From Cornus controversa (Eukaryota > Streptophyta > Magnoliopsida > Cornales > Cornaceae), in the NCBI GenBank assembly GCA_026545225.1, contig CM048849.1:27972836-28036835 (forward strand): a stretch of 64,000 bases of DNA, given 5' to 3'. Positions 10,901 to 24,600 of the stretch are shown here, piece by piece (within the stretch, counting starts at the first letter, position 1; every line of letters begins with the position of its first letter). The notes beneath the pieces are model-generated. The model made no database searches. It was given only the letters and a program-made list of their open reading frames with translations, and was not told the origin of the DNA. A program made the translations under genes and the position numbers.

Positions 10901-12580
10901 ATGCGTGAGTTCCCTCAGAGCATGCTTGAGGCTTGGAGAGGGTGTGTACGGGTGAAGTGATTGCTTACATAAATATAGAAAGGTGAGAATATGGTTGAGA
11001 CAGCGGTATCTCGGGTAGCTGAATGCTGGTTACGGATTTGAGGGCCCGGCATGCACCATGTATCATGGGACTCAACAATGAAAGAACTTGTCTATGTTAA
11101 GTTCAAAATTCAGACATCATATTTATGAGGCAGTATCAATGGGACACCTCTCGGGGGGCATCATTTGTGCCTCAAATCCATGTGAGGGGGGGAACATAAG
11201 TGGTTGGGGGTCCGACATATGGGATTATCAGAAAGTTACATGGCAAGTAAATAGTATCTCATACTTGGAAAATCTTTAGAGAAGAGAAGTGGCATAAGAT
11301 ATCCGGATTGAGAAGGAAGCTGTGGATTATGTCTTGAGTATCAGTTAAGAATCTGGTTTTACACAATTCCGAAACGGTTACTAAGATTTTATGAACAGCT
11401 TTGAACACTTAGAAGTGGCAAGAAAGAGGTTCAATGTGCCGTAGAAGTGGTAACACATGGTTCTTTTTTGAGTCGTAGAAGCTGGTTTTGTCCTTAGAAT
11501 TGTAGGAATATAGTTAAAAACAGAGGTGGGTGTTTTTTTTTGGTTTGATTTCAAATAAGATATACAACTACGGATAGTATTTTAGTTCGGATTTTCTAGT
11601 GTAGAATCTCAAAAGTAAGGAAGAAAAATTCTCCTTGTCCTATGGTATCTTCACAATTGTATTTTTTATTACACTACTTGTTAATTGTTGAATATGTAAT
11701 CCTATGTTCCTTTCCTTTTGACATTTGTTAATGATTCCTTCTTGGTCAGTTACTTCCATGTTCCATCCTCTCACCTTTGCACATATAAATATAAAAAGGA
11801 AAAAGGTGTTTTTGTGTGTGTGTGTGGGGGGGGGGGGGGGGGGGGGGTGCGGGATTGCTATCCACCTCCCATTTGCATGAAAAGAACTTCATTAGATGCA
11901 TGAAAATTTGCCCATATACTGTATTTATGATGATAAAATGTTGAATTTCAATATATTATAGGATATATTATTGATAGCTCATATTTTCCTGTAGGCCTTT
12001 TGAATCTCGTCCTAAATGGCATAATGAGCAAAAATCTTTCTTCAACGATTATAATGCCCAAACTTATCAAAGGCCTCCTGCAGTCGCTTCTTTTGATGCT
12101 TCACATAATTCTGGAGCAGGCATTTCAGCCAGGATTGACCAGTTTCAAGACCACAAAAGATCCAGATCGCCTCCTTTACTGTCTACTAATGAAAAGAATT
12201 TGAGGAATTCCAGAAACATCACCACCAGGTATATTCTATCATTTCTCCCGTATCATTTACGAGTTGCATTAACTTCCATTTTTCTCTCCTTAATGTGCAT
12301 AACATATTGTAGCCCATTCTTTTATGCTTTGATAGAAACCCAAGAATATTATTATACATAGGATGGAAGAATACAAAGCAAGAAAGATGAGGAATCCTTT
12401 CAAGAAGAGAGAGAAAAAGAAAAAAAATTTCAAAGCATCCGTTAAGAACAAATAAAACTGATACCAAGTAAAAGTGACTCAAGTGACCCTTCACAAAGTT
12501 ACAGCAACAACTGAAAAAACTAAACTCTCGGCCAAGGAGCCAAGGAGTCTAAATTGACAAATCGTCACTGGAAAGAGCCA

Positions 12581-12631
<51 letters not shown>

Positions 12632-15600
12632 AGAACCCGTTAAGAACAAATAAAACTGATACCAAGTAAAAGTGACTCAAGTGACCCCTCACAAAGTTAC
12701 AGCAACAACTGAAAAAACTAAACTCTTGGCCAAGGAGTCTAAATCGTCACTAGTCAATCTAATAACCCATTTTGCATACTTATATATATATCATGCTAAG
12801 AAAAATACCAAAACTTTAAAACCCCATTTTCAAAACCAACGAGTATCATGTGAGCTGATAGGGCATTTGTTTGGTTTCCAATACATCCCCTTCCATTGGA
12901 ACCGGCAAAACATTTTGAATGGCCTCCAATCTTATCCCCTTTTATTGGAGCCTTAGTAAAAACAATTTGATAGGTCTCCAATATCATGTGATATTGTGCA
13001 AATATAAGGAAATTTACGGTAACTTGTTTGACTGACGGTACAACTTTAGGAAGAACAGAGTGGAAAAATAGGATTCATGTGTCCGAACCCAAGTAGTTGG
13101 GAAAAGGTTTTTTGAGTTTAGTTGAGTTGGAACTATATTACGTTGAATGTTGAGTTTTGGCTCCTTTTCTGATGCCGTAACTTGTTACTGTAGTACTCAG
13201 TTATACTGGATACAAGTATTTCCATATTAACAATGTAATATATTGTACATTGAACTTCATTTGAAATAACGTTTAATGGTCAAGGGGAAGACAAATAGCC
13301 TTTCAGCTCCAATGATGATGTCCTTGGACATAAGCCCTATCACTGTCAATAGTTTTTCCCCCCCATCGCTTTGGTATTTCTTAGAGATGCCTACTCTGTT
13401 GAATATGCAAATTCTGGCAAAGACCTGATGATGTGGAAAAAGTGGTTATTTTGATTTTTGAGTGCAGTTTAGTATCACTAGTTGCAAAAGTATAAAAGCC
13501 AAAATGAATAACATAATACTTTTTAGTTGCATTTTTTTGACAAGTATAATACTTTTCAATTGCATACTTGCATCCAAGTCTGTACGCAGAAGGAATTTCC
13601 ACAACTGATGCTCCAATAATTGCAAAGGTGCTCTGAGTGATCAATTTATAAACCACTCTAAGCTCCATGTATAATACCATGTAAGTTAGCACGTGATACA
13701 ATGCCAGATAGTTGGTGCTGTGAACTTTTGGTCCATGCCTTTCCCTTGTAAGTGAGTTATTGCAATACCATAAAGGATGCATTTCACATTTCTTGTTTGA
13801 ACTGCATTGAACCTTCCACTTTACTACAGAAAATTTTATATGGGGAAAGTAATGAAGTATATGCACTTCATATAAAATTTGATTTACTTTTCGAGGATTG
13901 TAATACTACACTTCTCTCTGGACTCAGGACTGTCAGCTTTCACATGCTTAAGTTGAAAACCATTTGATGTCTGAATTTGCATAAATGGCAATTCTTTGCT
14001 CGATTTCACCCAATTATCATTTTTTGGGGTACAGATTCCACATCACAATGATGTTCTATAGTCTTCTATTGCCACTTTGTTTTAAATATTCCAACTCGTG
14101 CTTTGTGTGACTGGGTAGTCATTCAGATTTGCTCTTTAACAATATTAGCTAGCCAGTCCCTCAAAAAACAGGTTACCTCTTGTAGTTTTAGTGAACAATC
14201 ACTCCGTGGATGATTTTGGTCCTCTTAATGATACCCAATGATAAGTTTTAGCGTCAGTTATACCATTTTTCTGTGTGTGTGGGCTCATATTAGTTTGTCT
14301 TATTTCTTGTTTCTATAGTATGAATGAATAGGAGAGTTCATTCAGGCTATGTATTGTTGGTGAGAAATATAAGACTTAGTAATTTCTATGGCAGAGATGC
14401 ATTTGAGGCATACTCACAGAAAATTGAAGTGCATCGAGTGGCAACGGGATGGGGACTTACCACTGGGCCATTAGCTCAGCTGGTATAACCTCTCCTCCCT
14501 CAAAGGGCAGGTGAGGGGTTCGAGCCCCATACTCTTCTCTTAGTATGGGGGAAGTTCCATACTGTTCTCTTTTCCATATTCTTAATATCTACACTAATTG
14601 CACGTTCCTTCCTTTCTATTATTGGCCTTAGTGCTCTTTATTGGTTGTTTGTTGCTGTAAAATGATAATAAATTTTTTTTTTTTTTCCTTAGTTGGTACA
14701 CACACACCCACCCCCAAAGAATTTTTTGCACCCAAGAGGACTTGATCCTTAGACCTAATGCTTGCTAGGCACTAGGGCCAAGTTCTTTATCCACTTGAGC
14801 CAACCCCTTGGGGTCGATAATAAAAATAATATCGTTGTTGGTTAAAGTCATTTTCATATTGGTTTCTTCATTTTTGTTCCTTTGATCCAGCACTTCAGTT
14901 ACATAGATTCGATTGAGATATATGGTTTCTCTTCTTACCTCAGATCGCTGTAATTATGCTGGTTTTTTGTTTTTTGCAGGCCTGCTTTATCTTATCCACC
15001 ATGGGGTAATCAGCCAAGGTTACCAGGCAACTTTGCCAACTCGCCGATTCAACAAGGCCAATCAGGTTCCCCTTTTTTAGGCACATATGCTTCTGGAAGT
15101 AGATTTCCAACCAAGCAACAAACCAGGTCCCCACCGTTGCTATCTGCAAATGAAGTTGCCCAGGAAAATTCTCATTTTTCTTGGAATGATTCTAAAAGGT
15201 ACAAGTAAATTTAACACACTTTTATTGATGTGTTTTTCTTTTTGGCAATTTTCTAAAAACAATGATGCCAAAAGATGGTTGTTCACAAGGGCAGAAAAGT
15301 ATTATGCTTTCTTTTCTTTTCTTTTCTTTTCTTTCTTTCGTTTATCGTTTTGTTTTAACTTAAGAGTAGCTTCTTTTAAGATTTATCTTAAGAAATAACA
15401 GATCTGGTGAGTTAGTAGTGTCTTTAGAACATGATCTCCATTTCTATGAGCTAAATAGAGAATATGAGAGCCTTAGTGAAAAGCTCTTAATTTTCCATAG
15501 AAATTTCTACATTGCGTAGACTTTAAACTCTTGAAGATTATGACTCGAGCATCATAATTCACACACAATGAAATAAGAAATATTTTCACCTTTGGAATTC

Positions 15601-18600
15601 AATATGAAAAGTATAACAAGCCTCAAATATTGAACCTAGAAGATTGCCATTCAAAAATAGTTTAGATAATCAAGGAGATCTAGTTACCATTTAATTGAAA
15701 GTTTACAAATGTTTTGTTGGAAAGGAGAATATTTTGCTGAGATTTATTGCTGATCTCTAAGGATTGCCTAGCTGTATTTTATATTTAAATATAGGCCTAG
15801 TCAACTCTGTAAATAAGGAAAATTAGGTGTGTAGTTATTGCCTTGTATAGCCAATAAGTAGTGTACGTGTATATCATTCTCAGTATCAATGAAATACCAT
15901 TTCACTAAAACAATTCTCTCCTAATTCCTTGTTGTTTAGATGGTATCAGAGCCAGAACTTTATTTCTGACTCTTTTCTGCATTCGGAAAAAATTACCAGG
16001 ACTTATTCCTTGGTAAACTCCACTTTTTTTTCCCTCTCAAATCAAAACCCTAGCTTCTCACGACGTCTGAAGTCTCTTCTAAGCCTATTGAAAGCCGTGG
16101 TCCCAATTCTGATATGCACTCTGTTCAGATAACCACTATACGCCTTAATGGAGACAATTTTCTGCGCTGATCTCAATCAGTGCGTATGTATATTCGAGGG
16201 AGAGGAAAGATTGGGTACTTGACTGGTGATACAAAGGTGCCTGATTTGAATGATACAACTTATGCCACTTGGGATGCAGAAAATTCCATGGTTATGGCCT
16301 GACTTGTTAATTCCTTGGATGAACACATCGCCTCTAACTATATGTGCTATCCAACTGTCAAGGAACTTTGGGATAATATTCACCAGATGTATTCTGACCT
16401 CGGCAATCAATCCCAAGGGTATGAACTGCAACTACAGCTTGGAAAAGTTCGACAAGGGGGAGACAACGTCACCAAATACTTCAATATTTTGAAAAGGCTG
16501 TGGCAGGATCTGGATATTTTCAATGACTATGAATGAAAATCTCCGTATGATTGTAATCACCACAAGAAGACAATGGAAAATGATCGCATCTACAAATTTC
16601 TCGCTGGCCTGAACATAGAATTTGATGAAGTAAGGGAAAGGATCATTGGTCGTGGTCCTCTTTCTTCACTTGGAGAGGTATTTGCTGAAGTTCGAAGGGA
16701 GGAAAGCCGCCATAGTGTTATGCTTGAAAAAAAGGGGGGTTGGGGCATCGATTGAAAATTCTGCCCTAGTTGTTGATGCAAATGCAAGCAGAACTTCGAA
16801 TAGCCAGCGCAGAGCTGAGGACAAGCCTCAAATATGGTGTGATTTCTGCAACAAACCCTGCCATACACGTGAGACATGCTGGAAGATTCATGGCAAACCC
16901 GCTAACTGGAAGAGCAGCAAGCTTGGAGACAGATTTGCTCATGCAAATGAGGCTAATGCTGGTCCCTTTAGTAAAGAGCAGATGGATCATCTTCTGAAGC
17001 TATTGAAATCCAATCCAGAGTCTGGTATTCCTAGTGTTTCTCTGGCTCAAACAGGTAGCAACTCTAGTGCTTTCTCTTGTCGTTCTAGTCCTACACTTTG
17101 GATCATTGATTCGGGTGCTTCTGATCACATGACAAATCTATCATGTATTTCATTCTTATTTGCTTTGTTCTGGTAATAAAAAAGTTAGAATTGCAGATGG
17201 AAAATTTTCATCTATTACAGGAAAAGGTTCTATCAAAATTTCTGAAAAAATCATCCTAAAATATGTCCTTCATGTCCCTAATCTTGCCTGTAATCTCTTA
17301 TCTGTGAGTCAACTCTCTAAAGATTCTAATTTCGTGTTACCTTTTTTGACACTCACTGTGATTTTCAAGACCTGAGCACGGGGATGATAATTGGCAGTGC
17401 TAGAATGGTGGACGGTCTCTACTATTTTGATGACAACTTCCTCTGTAATAAACAAGCTCAAGGCTTTAGTACTAGTATGAGTTCTCTCTCTATCTGTGAA
17501 TAAATAATGATTTGGCATTTTAGAAGTATCTATTTCCTGTTCTATTTAAAAATGTGGATTGTTCATCTTTTCAATGTGAAAGTTGTCATTTATCAAAGAG
17601 CCATCGTATTACTTGCAGTTCAAAATCATATTGTGCCTCAAAACCATTTTACTTGATTCATAGTGATGTTTGGGGTCCTTCGAAAATTACCACATCCTCT
17701 TGAAAAAAATGGTTTGTAACTTTCATAGATGATCACACTCGGCTATGTTGGGTATATTTGATGAATGATAAATTTGAACTTGAAAATTTGTTCAAATTTT
17801 TTTGTAATATGGTTGAAAACTAATTTCAAACAAAAATAAGAATACTTCATTCTGATAATGGAACTGAGTATTTCAATCAATTTTTGGGAAATTTTTTAAA
17901 GGAAAAGGGGATTCAACATCAATCTACTTGTAGTGATACTCTTCAACAAAATGGTATTGCCGAGAGAAAAAATAAACATTTACTTGAAGTTGAACGTGCT
18001 ATTATGTTCTCAATGCATGTGCCAAAATATCTATGGGGAGATGCTATTTTGACAGCATCTTATTTGATAAATAGAATGCCTACTCGTATTTTAAAAATAC
18101 ATTACACCTTTAGAGTGTTTCAAAAACTTCTTCCTTGAATGTCGATTTTTCTCTGACTTACCCTTGAAAATTTTTGGGTGTACTGTGTTTGTTCACATAC
18201 CCAGGCTTCGATCCAAACTTGATCCTAGGGCAGAAAAATGTGTGTTTATCAGTTATGTGTCAAATAAAAAGGGATATAAGTGTTATAATCCTAAAACAAA
18301 AAAAAAAAACTTTTGTGAGTATGGATGTATCGTTTCTGGAAAGTCAGCCTTACTTTGGACAAAATTGTCTTTAGGGGGAGATAGAGAATAATGAAGCTCT
18401 GTTTTGGGAAACATCTATTCCTCTGCCTAATATCTTCTTTCTCGTTCCTGTTCTTGATCCTTTCACCTCTAATAGTCAAGAAATTGGTAGTCACAATAAT
18501 GAAAAAAAGGGAAATATTAGCCTACCATTGCCAAACTTAAATGATTCACAAACAAGGGGAGAAATACTAAGACAGGATCACATTAATCCTACCTCAGAGC

Positions 18601-21600
18601 TCCGTGTTTACACTAGAAGGAGTACTCATAAAAAAATAAAGACTTGCCTACAACTCTAACACAAGACCAACCACTGTCTCCGAGCGATGGCCCATCTACT
18701 ACTCCAGGTAACTCTAATCCTTCTTTGTCAAATTCTACTCCTGCTTTCGATCTTAATGTACCTATAGCACTTAGAAAGGGAGTCCAAACCTGTACAAAAC
18801 GTCTTATTGCTAGATATGTGTTTTACCATAGGCTTTCTAAGTCTCATAAAACTTTTACCTCAAAAATCTCCCACATGTTTATCCTAAGAACCATTCAGGA
18901 AGCCTTAGATAATCCGGATTGGAAATTGGCAGTTTTGGAAGGGATGACTGCATTGAAAAAGAATGGGACTTGGGAGATAGTTAACTTACCAAGGGAGAAG
19001 GAATCCGTAGGATGCAAATGGGTGTTTACAGATAAGTGTAGAGCTGATGGAAGTATAGAAAGGTACAAGGCGCGTTTAGTGGCAAAAGGATTTACACAGA
19101 CACACGATATTGATTACTAGGACACTTTTGCTCCAGTCGCAAAGATTAATTCAATCTGTGTCTTACTATCCTTAGCAGTTACTTTTGACTGGCCCTTACA
19201 CCAGATAGATGTAAAAAATGCATTCTTAAACAAGGATTTGGAAGAGGAAGTCTTTATGAGCCTACCACCGGGGTTTGAAGAACGTCTTGGTGAAGGGAAA
19301 GTGTGTAGACCAAGAAAATCTGTGTATGGCCTCAAACAATCTACTAGAGCATGGTTTGAGCGATTTGGGAAAGCTGTAATGGGTCACGGATATGCACAAA
19401 GTCAAACAAATCACACTAGGTTCTATAAGCACTCAAAAGAAGGAAAGATTGCTATTTTGATTGTTTATGTGGATGATATAATATTAACATGTGATGATCG
19501 TGTTGAGCTCAAAAGACTCAAGATAGTTCTTGCTGATGACTTTGAGATCAAGGACTTGGGGGCCTTAAAGTATTTTCTTGGAAGGGAGTTTGCCAGGTCA
19601 AAAAAGGGCATCTTCGTGTCTCAACGAAAATATATGTTGGATCTTCTTGGAGAGACAGGTCTACTCGGTTGCAAGTCAGCAGAGACACCAATTGAACCTA
19701 ATTTGAAGCTCCAATCTGCTAAACCCGAAGATGTGAAGAACATGGAACAATTTCAGAAGCTGGTTGGTAGACTGATTTATCTGTCGCATACCCGCCTAGA
19801 TATAGCTTTTGTAGTGAGCATGATAAGTCAATTTATGCACTCACCAGGTCCAGAACATTTCGAGGTTGTGTATAGAATCCTAAGGTACTTAAAGGGATCA
19901 CCAAGGAAGGGTCTGCTGTTTGAAAAGCACAGTCACCTACAAATTGAAGTATATACAGATGTAGACTGGGCTGGGAGTATAATCGATAGCAACCTCTGGC
20001 TACTATACTTCTGTTGGAGGAAACCTTGTTACTTGGCATAGTAAAAAGCAAAATGTGGTGGCAAGAAGCAGTGCTGAAGCCGAATTTAGATTAGTTGCCC
20101 ACGGAATTTGTGAGGTGTTGTGGGTTAAGAGAATCTTAGACGAACTGAAGGTCTCAAGTCCCTCTCGGATAAAGGCGTACTGTGATAACAAAACAACAAT
20201 CTCAATAGCACACAATCCTGTTCTTCATGACAGAACCAAGCATGTTGAGGTAGACAAGCACTTCATCAAGGAGAAAATAGAGAATGGGCAAATTTGTATG
20301 ACCTATATACCAACTGATGAACATATTGCAGATGTTCTTACAAAGGGTCTGTCCAAGAAATAATTTGAGAAACTGACTGGCAAGCTGGCTGTTGAGAAAC
20401 AAGCCTCCAATTACGAACCACCAAATATTACGATGTGATGATAAGTAAACAAGCACGAAGAAATTTGCAAGAACACACCAAGAATTATACGTGGTTTGGC
20501 TAAACAAGCCTACGTTCATGAAGAGCCCGATTTCACTATATAGATTGTAACAGTACAAGTTGAAAGATTGTATCAAGAGTACGCTCAACTCACAAGCCTT
20601 AACCCTTATACACCCAATCTCACTCAAAAGGAAATCACAAATTCTAAACAAGAAATCTCTCTCTAAGTGTCCTCTCAATAACAATGAGAGTATTAGCTCT
20701 ACGCAAGAGTTGCCCTCTCAAAACAATGAGAGTGACCTCTCAAATACAATGAGAGTATTGCCTCTTTTCTTCTCACTTTTCTCAACCTATAACATAGGTA
20801 ACTATTTATAGAGCCCAAAACCCAATTCCTTGGTGGACAAGGATTACAATTCCTTAGAGCCCAAGACTTGTCTAACAAGTACTTTCCTTCCTTGAGACTA
20901 AGACTTGCCTACTAAGAAATTACTTAATAAGATGCAACTCTATAATAGAAACCTAATCACAATAGGAATTTGAGCCAACCTAACACTGGCTATGGAAGAT
21001 ATCTTCAAACTAGCTTGAGGGGGAGTGTTGGAAAGGAGAATATTTGGCTGAGATTTATTGCTAATCTCTAGGGATTGCATAGTTGAATTTTATGTTTAAA
21101 TATAGGCCTAGTCAACTCTGAAAATAAGAAAAATTAGGTGTATAGTTATTGCCTTTTATAGCCTATATGTAGTGTACATGTATATCATTCTCACTATCAA
21201 TGAAATACCATTTCACTAAAACAATTCTCTCTTAATTCCTTGTTGTTTAGATGTTTACATCTTTAGACCCTAAAAGATGGTGATAATGAGATCAATACTG
21301 ATCCTCAAAAATAAAAGGAGACCAAGTTTTTTTTTAATTAACATATTTGTCTGAGTCCCTTTGGGAATTTCTTGACTCAATTATGAGAATGGAGAATGAT
21401 GGAATAGAGCTCCTAGGAGATGTCCTCTATCCCTATGAGGCTGTAGAGATGAATTCAAGCAAGACCCGTGCCAGCTCCGTAGAGAGGATCAAAAACCCCT
21501 TTATCATCCTTTCTGTACATAAAGAAGCATAAAAAATCGAAGTATATGCCTGTTTGTTTTAACCCCCATCTTGGTGAACCTCATCATGTGTTTTCCTTGT

Positions 21601-24600
21601 CTAGGCCTACTCTATCTCCTCCCATCTTGGGTACTGCACCAAATGTTGGTTCCAGTGCTCTTGATTCTCAAATCCATCGAATTTCCTTGCCACCTGCACG
21701 GAGTGTTGGTAGTGAAGCTGTTGTGGCTAAACCCTCCAACTTCTCAGTTCCCAAGAGAACTAGGTCACCTCCTTCACCTTCTGCTGATCAAGTCTTCCAA
21801 GGAAACTATACTAGATCAAATGCTGTTTCCTATGCTCCTGATTCTCAAATTCATCGGAGGTCTCCGCCACCTGCCCGAAGCATCGATGGTGAAACTGTTG
21901 TGAAGCCTGCCAACATTCCAGCTTTCAAAAGAACTAGGTCACCTCCTTCCCCTTCTGCTGATCAAGTTGTTTTTGAGAATTCCAATTCAGTCCAGGATGA
22001 TGATGAGCGGTAAGATATTGTCAGCATGGAATCAATTTATTATTTTTTACTCTTCTTATTCATTATTAATTTCATTTCATTAATTTTCTTATTTCTTTTC
22101 ACTTGGGATAAACAGAGAATTGCAAGCCAAAGCAAAGAGATTGGCCCGCTTCAAGGTCGAACTAAGCCAACCTGTGCAAAGCACTCCTGGTAGTGGAAAC
22201 CAGAAATTCTCTGCAAATAGATCTGATCGGGCTATAGCAGTAAGGCAAAAATTTATAGAGGAACATTCTGGTGACATGGTGGGGGATCTCTCGAGTGGCA
22301 ATGCTTTATCTGATCATGAAGCGGCAGAGTCATCCAATATTATAACTGGATTATGTCCTGATATGTGTCCAGGTATGGCTTTCAATTTTTCATCAATGTG
22401 TAACCTTTTAAATTCATTGTTTTCGAGCTGCAATGTTGAGGTCATAGGTCCTGTCCAATTTCGTCTATCCTGCTCAACATGAAAAACGGTTACAATATTG
22501 TTTTCCTTGTATTTTTAATTTCAAAAGAAAGAAACTACCATTCTGGAAACAGATAATGTCAGTCTATTCTGGACTTGTGATGTGAAATTTTATCTAGTTC
22601 ATTGCTATTCTGAATTTTACAGTTGAAAGTTCCATCTAGTTTTTAAGTATTCTGAGAAACTAGTGCACATTGTTTGTAATGTGGGGGACTTCTGGAGTAA
22701 GTTTTGCCTAAATCTTGTAATATGTGTTAGCCTCTTGTTTTATATTTCAGAGCCAGAAAGAGCAGAACGAGAGAGGAAAGGAGATCTTGACCTCTATGAA
22801 CGCTTGGATGGGGATAGAAACCACACCAGCGATTCCCTTGCGGTTAAGAAGGTAGTCCTTGGGCATTCTGGGATGTCTCCTGGCAAGTAGTGAAAGAAAA
22901 TGTTTTCTTATACTTAGTATGTAAGAGAGGAAATGATGGATGTTCTTATATGATTCTTTCAGTATAATAGGACAGCAGCGAGGGAAGCAGACTTGATACG
23001 TCCCATGCCGGTCCTGCAGAAGACAATTGATTATCTTCTAAATTTGCTAGATCATCATTACAGTGACAGGTTTCTTGGCTTGTATAACTTCCTGTGGGAT
23101 AGGATGAGGGCAATTCGGATGGATCTGAGGATGCAACACATTTTTGATGTAGGGGCTATTACTATGCTGGAGCAAATGGTCCGTCCTCTTTTTGATAGCT
23201 TTAATTTTCATCTGCGGAATATGTACATGCAGTTTGCATCATCATTTAACTTGAGTCATAATCTTGACAACATGGTGTTATAAGTTGTGGCTTAGATGCA
23301 AGCATGCTTGGGTGAACATTTAGCAGGGCTGATCTAGAAACAAATTGCTTGTTATTGTGTTTTTGGTAATGATACCTACTGTACATTTCAGATGAGAAGT
23401 AGTTCCATTCATATGACTTGATCATTAATCTTAACCAATTCTGGTTATTAAAATTTTGTAATTGTGAAAATTTCAAAGAAAAAAAAACTTGTCCTTATGA
23501 ACAGCAACATGCAAAAGTAATAAAGACTGATTTTATGATTTCATACAATAAGTATAGTTTGTTGTGCCGGATCATATCTTGGTTGCTGAAATGCCATTTA
23601 GTTCTTCTCAAGACTAAATAGTGTTGCTGATTACTGTGGTTGTCAGATAAGGCTTCACATAATTGCCATGCATGAATTGTGTGAATACACAAAAGGAGAA
23701 GGCTTTTCGGAGGGTTTCGATGCACACCTCAACATTGAACAGATGAACAAGACATCAGTTGAATTGTTCCAATTGTATGATGATCACAGGAAGAAAGGAA
23801 TAAAGGTGCCAAGTGAAAAAGAATTTCGAGGTTATTATGCACTTCTCAAACTGGACAAGCATCCTGGGTACAAAGTAAGTCGTCTGCGGTAGCCACACAA
23901 TTGTGCAATATTCATTTCAAAGTTGCCTGTGAAAATAAGATCTCCGTGCTAGGTTGAACCTGCTGAGCTCTCACTTGAACTTTCCAAGATGACATCAGAG
24001 ATAAGACAAACACCGGAAGTGTTATTTGCCCGTGATGTAGCAAGGTGGTCTCCTGACTCTCCTTCCTTTAATACATGCAGGTTGCTGAGTCGGATACAAT
24101 CTAATATTAATTATTATTTTTGCTCTTTCAGAGCCTGTAGAACAGGTAATTTCATAGCCTTCTTTCGGCTTGCAAGGAAAGCGAGTTACCTTCAAGCATG
24201 CCTAATGCATGCTCACTTTGCAAAGGTATGGGTAAATGCTGCCTGTTGTTTTAATGCTTATGCTGTAATTCGAGCCATATATTTTGGATCGTTTGTCCAC
24301 TGAAATTATGAGTTTGCTTTATATGTACAACCATGAATTTAGCTGCCGCTATAGTGAGTCTTGTGGATAATGTAACAGGTGGATTTAAGTTCCTTTTTTT
24401 TTTCAATTAATTAACTTGTGCTGTCCATGCTTTAAATATTTCTGTTTTCCATGTTATTACGATGTATCTAACATGTGCATACACATGCAATTATGATATT
24501 GATTGTCTCATTGTTATGTTGTGTCAACCAGTTACGAACCCACGCACTTGCATCCTTACACTGTGGTCTACTGAACAACCAAGGTGTCCCTGTGGCCCAT

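Larger units (their letters stand above)
8046..11994. other. SAC3B intron with simple repeats and no identified element
   Basis: Intron of 3.9 kb, very AT-rich between 9200 and 9830. An 80-bp direct repeat (10269-10350 and 10370-10450, offset 101) is followed by a GA microsatellite at 10451-10472. A GT run leads into an uninterrupted run of about 22 G at 11826-11847. Antisense open sequence at 10133-9830 is discussed separately. Sequence at 10860-11450 is not AT-rich and could be an old insertion, but I cannot identify it. Confidence 0.5.
7950..15198 (+). other. SAC3B: SAC3B N-terminal low-complexity exons 1-3 (of those visible)
   Basis: Exons 7950-8045 (32 codons), 11995-12228 (78) and 14980-15198 (73) each begin with the last base of an Arg codon and end after its first two bases (AG/GT). 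Each is therefore a multiple of three and could be skipped without a frame change. They encode Ser/Pro/Gln/Asn-rich sequence: [18 protein letters not shown], then [13 protein letters not shown], then [11 protein letters not shown]. The RSPPLLS(T/A)NE motif closing exons 2 and 3 shows they arose from each other by duplication. The region is expected to be disordered. Confidence 0.8.
15715..21251 (+). mobile_element. Ty1/copia retrotransposon, full length but inactivated, in a SAC3B intron
   Basis: Both LTRs are 226 bp (15715-15940 and 21026-21251), start TGTTGGAAAGG and differ at about 16 positions by hand count (about 93% identity). TGTTT flanks both ends (15710-15714 and 21252-21256). The primer-binding site TGGTATCAGAGCC (15941-15953, initiator tRNA-Met type) follows the 5' LTR. 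The polypurine tract GCTTGAGGGGGAG is at 21013-21025. Coding order is copia-type: gag, protease, integrase, reverse transcriptase, RNase H. Several stops and frameshifts make it non-functional. A 606-bp solo LTR is inserted at 20390-20995. It lies in sense orientation to SAC3B. Confidence 0.95.

Noticed and set aside
13381-13866. 161-codon antisense open frame
   Set aside because: No recognisable domain; it lies within an intron and looks like a chance frame.
14465-14540. tRNA gene
   Set aside because: A and B boxes are present but acceptor and anticodon stems do not pair convincingly, and related copies occur elsewhere in the window, so it is a SINE.
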